Positions 62,581 to 64,000 of a DNA stretch of 64,000 bases are shown here, in pieces. The first letter of the stretch is position 1, and each line of letters begins with the position of its first letter. A model generated the notes under the pieces. That model had not been told where the DNA came from and ran no database searches. It was given only the letters and a program-made list of their open reading frames with translations. The position numbers were made by a program, and so were the translations under genes. Source of the stretch: Flavobacterium sp. (GTDB lineage: Bacteria; Bacteroidota; Bacteroidia; Flavobacteriales; Flavobacteriaceae); contig NZ_JAPZSP010000017.1 in NCBI RefSeq assembly GCF_027531705.1, forward strand, positions 24,173-88,172, given 5' to 3'.

Positions 62581-64000
62581 TTGAATTTCAAACATATATC
62601 ATTTTTACTAGTTTTAGTAATTTCAAATTTAAGTGCACAACATCATTCCAAAATGACTGTTGCTCTTGATGCTGAAAAAAAATTAGTAAGTGTTTACCAA
62701 GAATTGACTTTCAATAATCAAACTAATGACACTTTAGATACTATTATTCTAAACGATTGGAATAATGCTTATTCTGATAAAAATTCAATTTTAGGAAAAC
62801 GTTTTTCTGACGAATTTGAACGCAGTTTTCTACTGGCAAAGGATGAAGACAAAGGCTTTACTAATAATGTCATCATTTTAGATCAAAACAAATCAACTTT
62901 AGATTGGTGTCGAATTGAAAATAAAATTGATTTAATCAGAATTCGATTAGAGAATAAATTAGCTCCAAATCAGTCGGTAAAATTAATTCTTATTTACTCA
63001 CTTAAAATTCCAAATGATTCGTTTACAGGTTATGGATTTGGTAAAAAAAATAGTTTTTACCTGAAAGACTTTTTTTTGACTCCAGCTCGTTATGAAAATG
63101 GAGCTTTTGTAACCAATAGTAATGCCAATATTGATGATGTTGCCAATTCGCTTTCTGATTATGAATTGGAAGTATCAATTCCAAAAGGTCTTGAACTAAC
63201 AACTGATTTAAATCAAGATAGTTACATAGAAAATCCTGTTACAAATTCTTATACGCTTTCAGGAAAAAACAGACAAAGTTTTAGTTTTCTTTTGGGTAAA
63301 AAATCAAATTATTTCAGTTATAGCAATGGTACAATAGAAGTACTTACTAACATTGATGACAGCAAATTAGACGATATAAAAAAAGCAATTGTAATTGACC
63401 GAATTGTTAGTTTTATAAATGATAATATTGGAAATTATCCGTATCAAAAAATTACAGTTTCCCAAGCTGATTACGATAGAAATCCTTTTTACGGATTAAA
63501 CCAATTACCTTCATTTTTAAGTCCATTTTCAAATGAATTTTTATACGAATTAAAATTTCTAAAAACCTACATAAACAACTTTTTAAGAAGTTCTGTAAAC
63601 TTAAATCAAAGAAACGATTACTGGATTAGCGACGGAATTCAGGTTTATATGATGATGAAATACATGGACGAATTTCATCCGCAAAGCAAAATGATGGGCA
63701 GCATTGCAAGATTCAAAATTCTGAAAAGTTTCAATCTTGTTAATCTTGATTTTAACCAGCAATACAGCTACTATTATCTATTAATGGTTAGAAAAAACTT
63801 GGATCAAGCATTAAATGAACCAAAAGATAAGTTAATAAGATTCAACGAAAGAATTGCTTCTAAATATAAAGCAGGTTTAAGTTTTAACTATTTAGACAGT
63901 TATTTAGAACAGAACATTATTCCAACTTCCATCAAAGAATTTTATGCGTTAAGTTCTACAAAACAATCATCTAGATCAGATTTTGAAACCATTTTAAAAT
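62581..64000 (+). CDS. Exported M1-like peptidase family protein without the zinc motif (3' end outside window)
   Basis: The frame is open to the right edge, so the gene is incomplete; it most likely starts at TTG 62581 (MNFKHISFLLVLVISNLSAQ, a good signal peptide), with TTG 62563 as an alternative. The N-terminal beta-rich domain resembles M1 aminopeptidases, and the stretch DYWISDGIQVYMMMKYMDEFHP corresponds to the DxWxxEGxAxY part of that family. Where the HExxH zinc motif should lie, the sequence reads YELKFLKTYINNF, so both histidines are missing. It is probably an inactive relative of the enzyme at 29917-31536. Starting at TTG is a mild oddity, shared with the RluA gene. Confidence 0.72.
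   Translation, partial: MNFKHISFLLVLVISNLSAQHHSKMTVALDAEKKLVSVYQELTFNNQTNDTLDTIILNDWNNAYSDKNSILGKRFSDEFERSFLLAKDEDKGFTNNVIILDQNKSTLDWCRIENKIDLIRIRLENKLAPNQSVKLILIYSLKIPNDSFTGYGFGKKNSFYLKDFFLTPARYENGAFVTNSNANIDDVANSLSDYELEVSIPKGLELTTDLNQDSYIENPVTNSYTLSGKNRQSFSFLLGKKSNYFSYSNGTIEVLTNIDDSKLDDIKKAIVIDRIVSFINDNIGNYPYQKITVSQADYDRNPFYGLNQLPSFLSPFSNEFLYELKFLKTYINNFLRSSVNLNQRNDYWISDGIQVYMMMKYMDEFHPQSKMMGSIARFKILKSFNLVNLDFNQQYSYYYLLMVRKNLDQALNEPKDKLIRFNERIASKYKAGLSFNYLDSYLEQNIIPTSIKEFYALSSTKQSSRSDFETILK

Noticed and set aside
1..64000. rRNA, tRNA, CRISPR arrays, insertion sequences, prophage or integrase genes
   Set aside because: Both strands were read by eye; no cloverleaf-like segments, regular spaced repeats, transposase motifs or phage structural genes were found. 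A tRNAscan or IS search would settle it.

Overview
The window looks like chromosomal DNA of a Flavobacterium-like member of the Bacteroidota. The evidence is very low GC, TAnnTTTG-type -7 promoter boxes with few Shine-Dalgarno sequences, a type IX secretion C-terminal sorting domain, TonB-dependent receptors with carboxypeptidase-like N-termini, a surface lipoprotein with an SDDEE export signal, and typical flavobacterial housekeeping genes. Most of it is ordinary chromosome. No rRNA, tRNA, CRISPR array, transposase, integrase or prophage was found.

Layout. 1-8 kb: end of a T9SS-secreted protein, a DUF389 membrane protein, then a potassium block read leftward (KdpD-like kinase, KdpE-like regulator, Kup transporter, beta-barrel porin). 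8-17 kb: Nudix-type regulator divergent from panB, an RluA pseudouridine synthase, an operon of outer-membrane protein, membrane protein and 1343-residue hybrid kinase, and a zinc metallopeptidase. 17-28 kb: comM/yifB, a probable small structured RNA, then a probable phosphate block (TonB receptor, surface lipoprotein, OprP-type porin, PiT transporter, DUF47/PhoU-like protein). 28-31.5 kb: acyl-CoA carboxylase beta subunit and an M1 aminopeptidase. 34-57 kb: menE, CAAX-type protease, arsC-like, TonB receptor, fumC, corA, hutI and hutG, DEAD-box helicase, S41 peptidase, glmM, acpH, AlkD-like repair protein, SIMPL-like protein, ClC channel and a TPR protein. 57-64 kb: Tudor-like protein, uvrA, a broken BRO/DinD-family gene, a LOG-family hydrolase and the start of a degenerate M1-like protein.

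The outstanding accessory region is 31567-33984. Two integron-type gene cassettes sit head to tail between two convergent chromosomal genes. Each has an attC-like imperfect palindrome at its right end, and each attC R'' box is complementary to the first bases of its own cassette over 10 bases. This is what integron cassette logic requires. Cassette 1 carries three tightly spaced genes on the strand opposite to the usual one: a 76-aa protein, a SecB-like chaperone, and a 188-aa protein with an ADP-ribosyltransferase-like N-terminal motif. This resembles a toxin-antitoxin-chaperone system of the CmdTAC anti-phage kind, with its own promoter and an AT-rich palindrome as candidate operator. Cassette 2 carries a PH-like membrane protein. 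No integrase is in the window, so the pair is a small attC cluster without integrase (CALIN).

Two other places show a gene's 3' end repeated beyond an accessory gene: uvrA (tail copy at 61749-61787 after the broken BRO/DinD gene) and the porin (tail copy at 2302-2343 after a hypothetical gene). Both look like footprints of past insertions next to gene ends.
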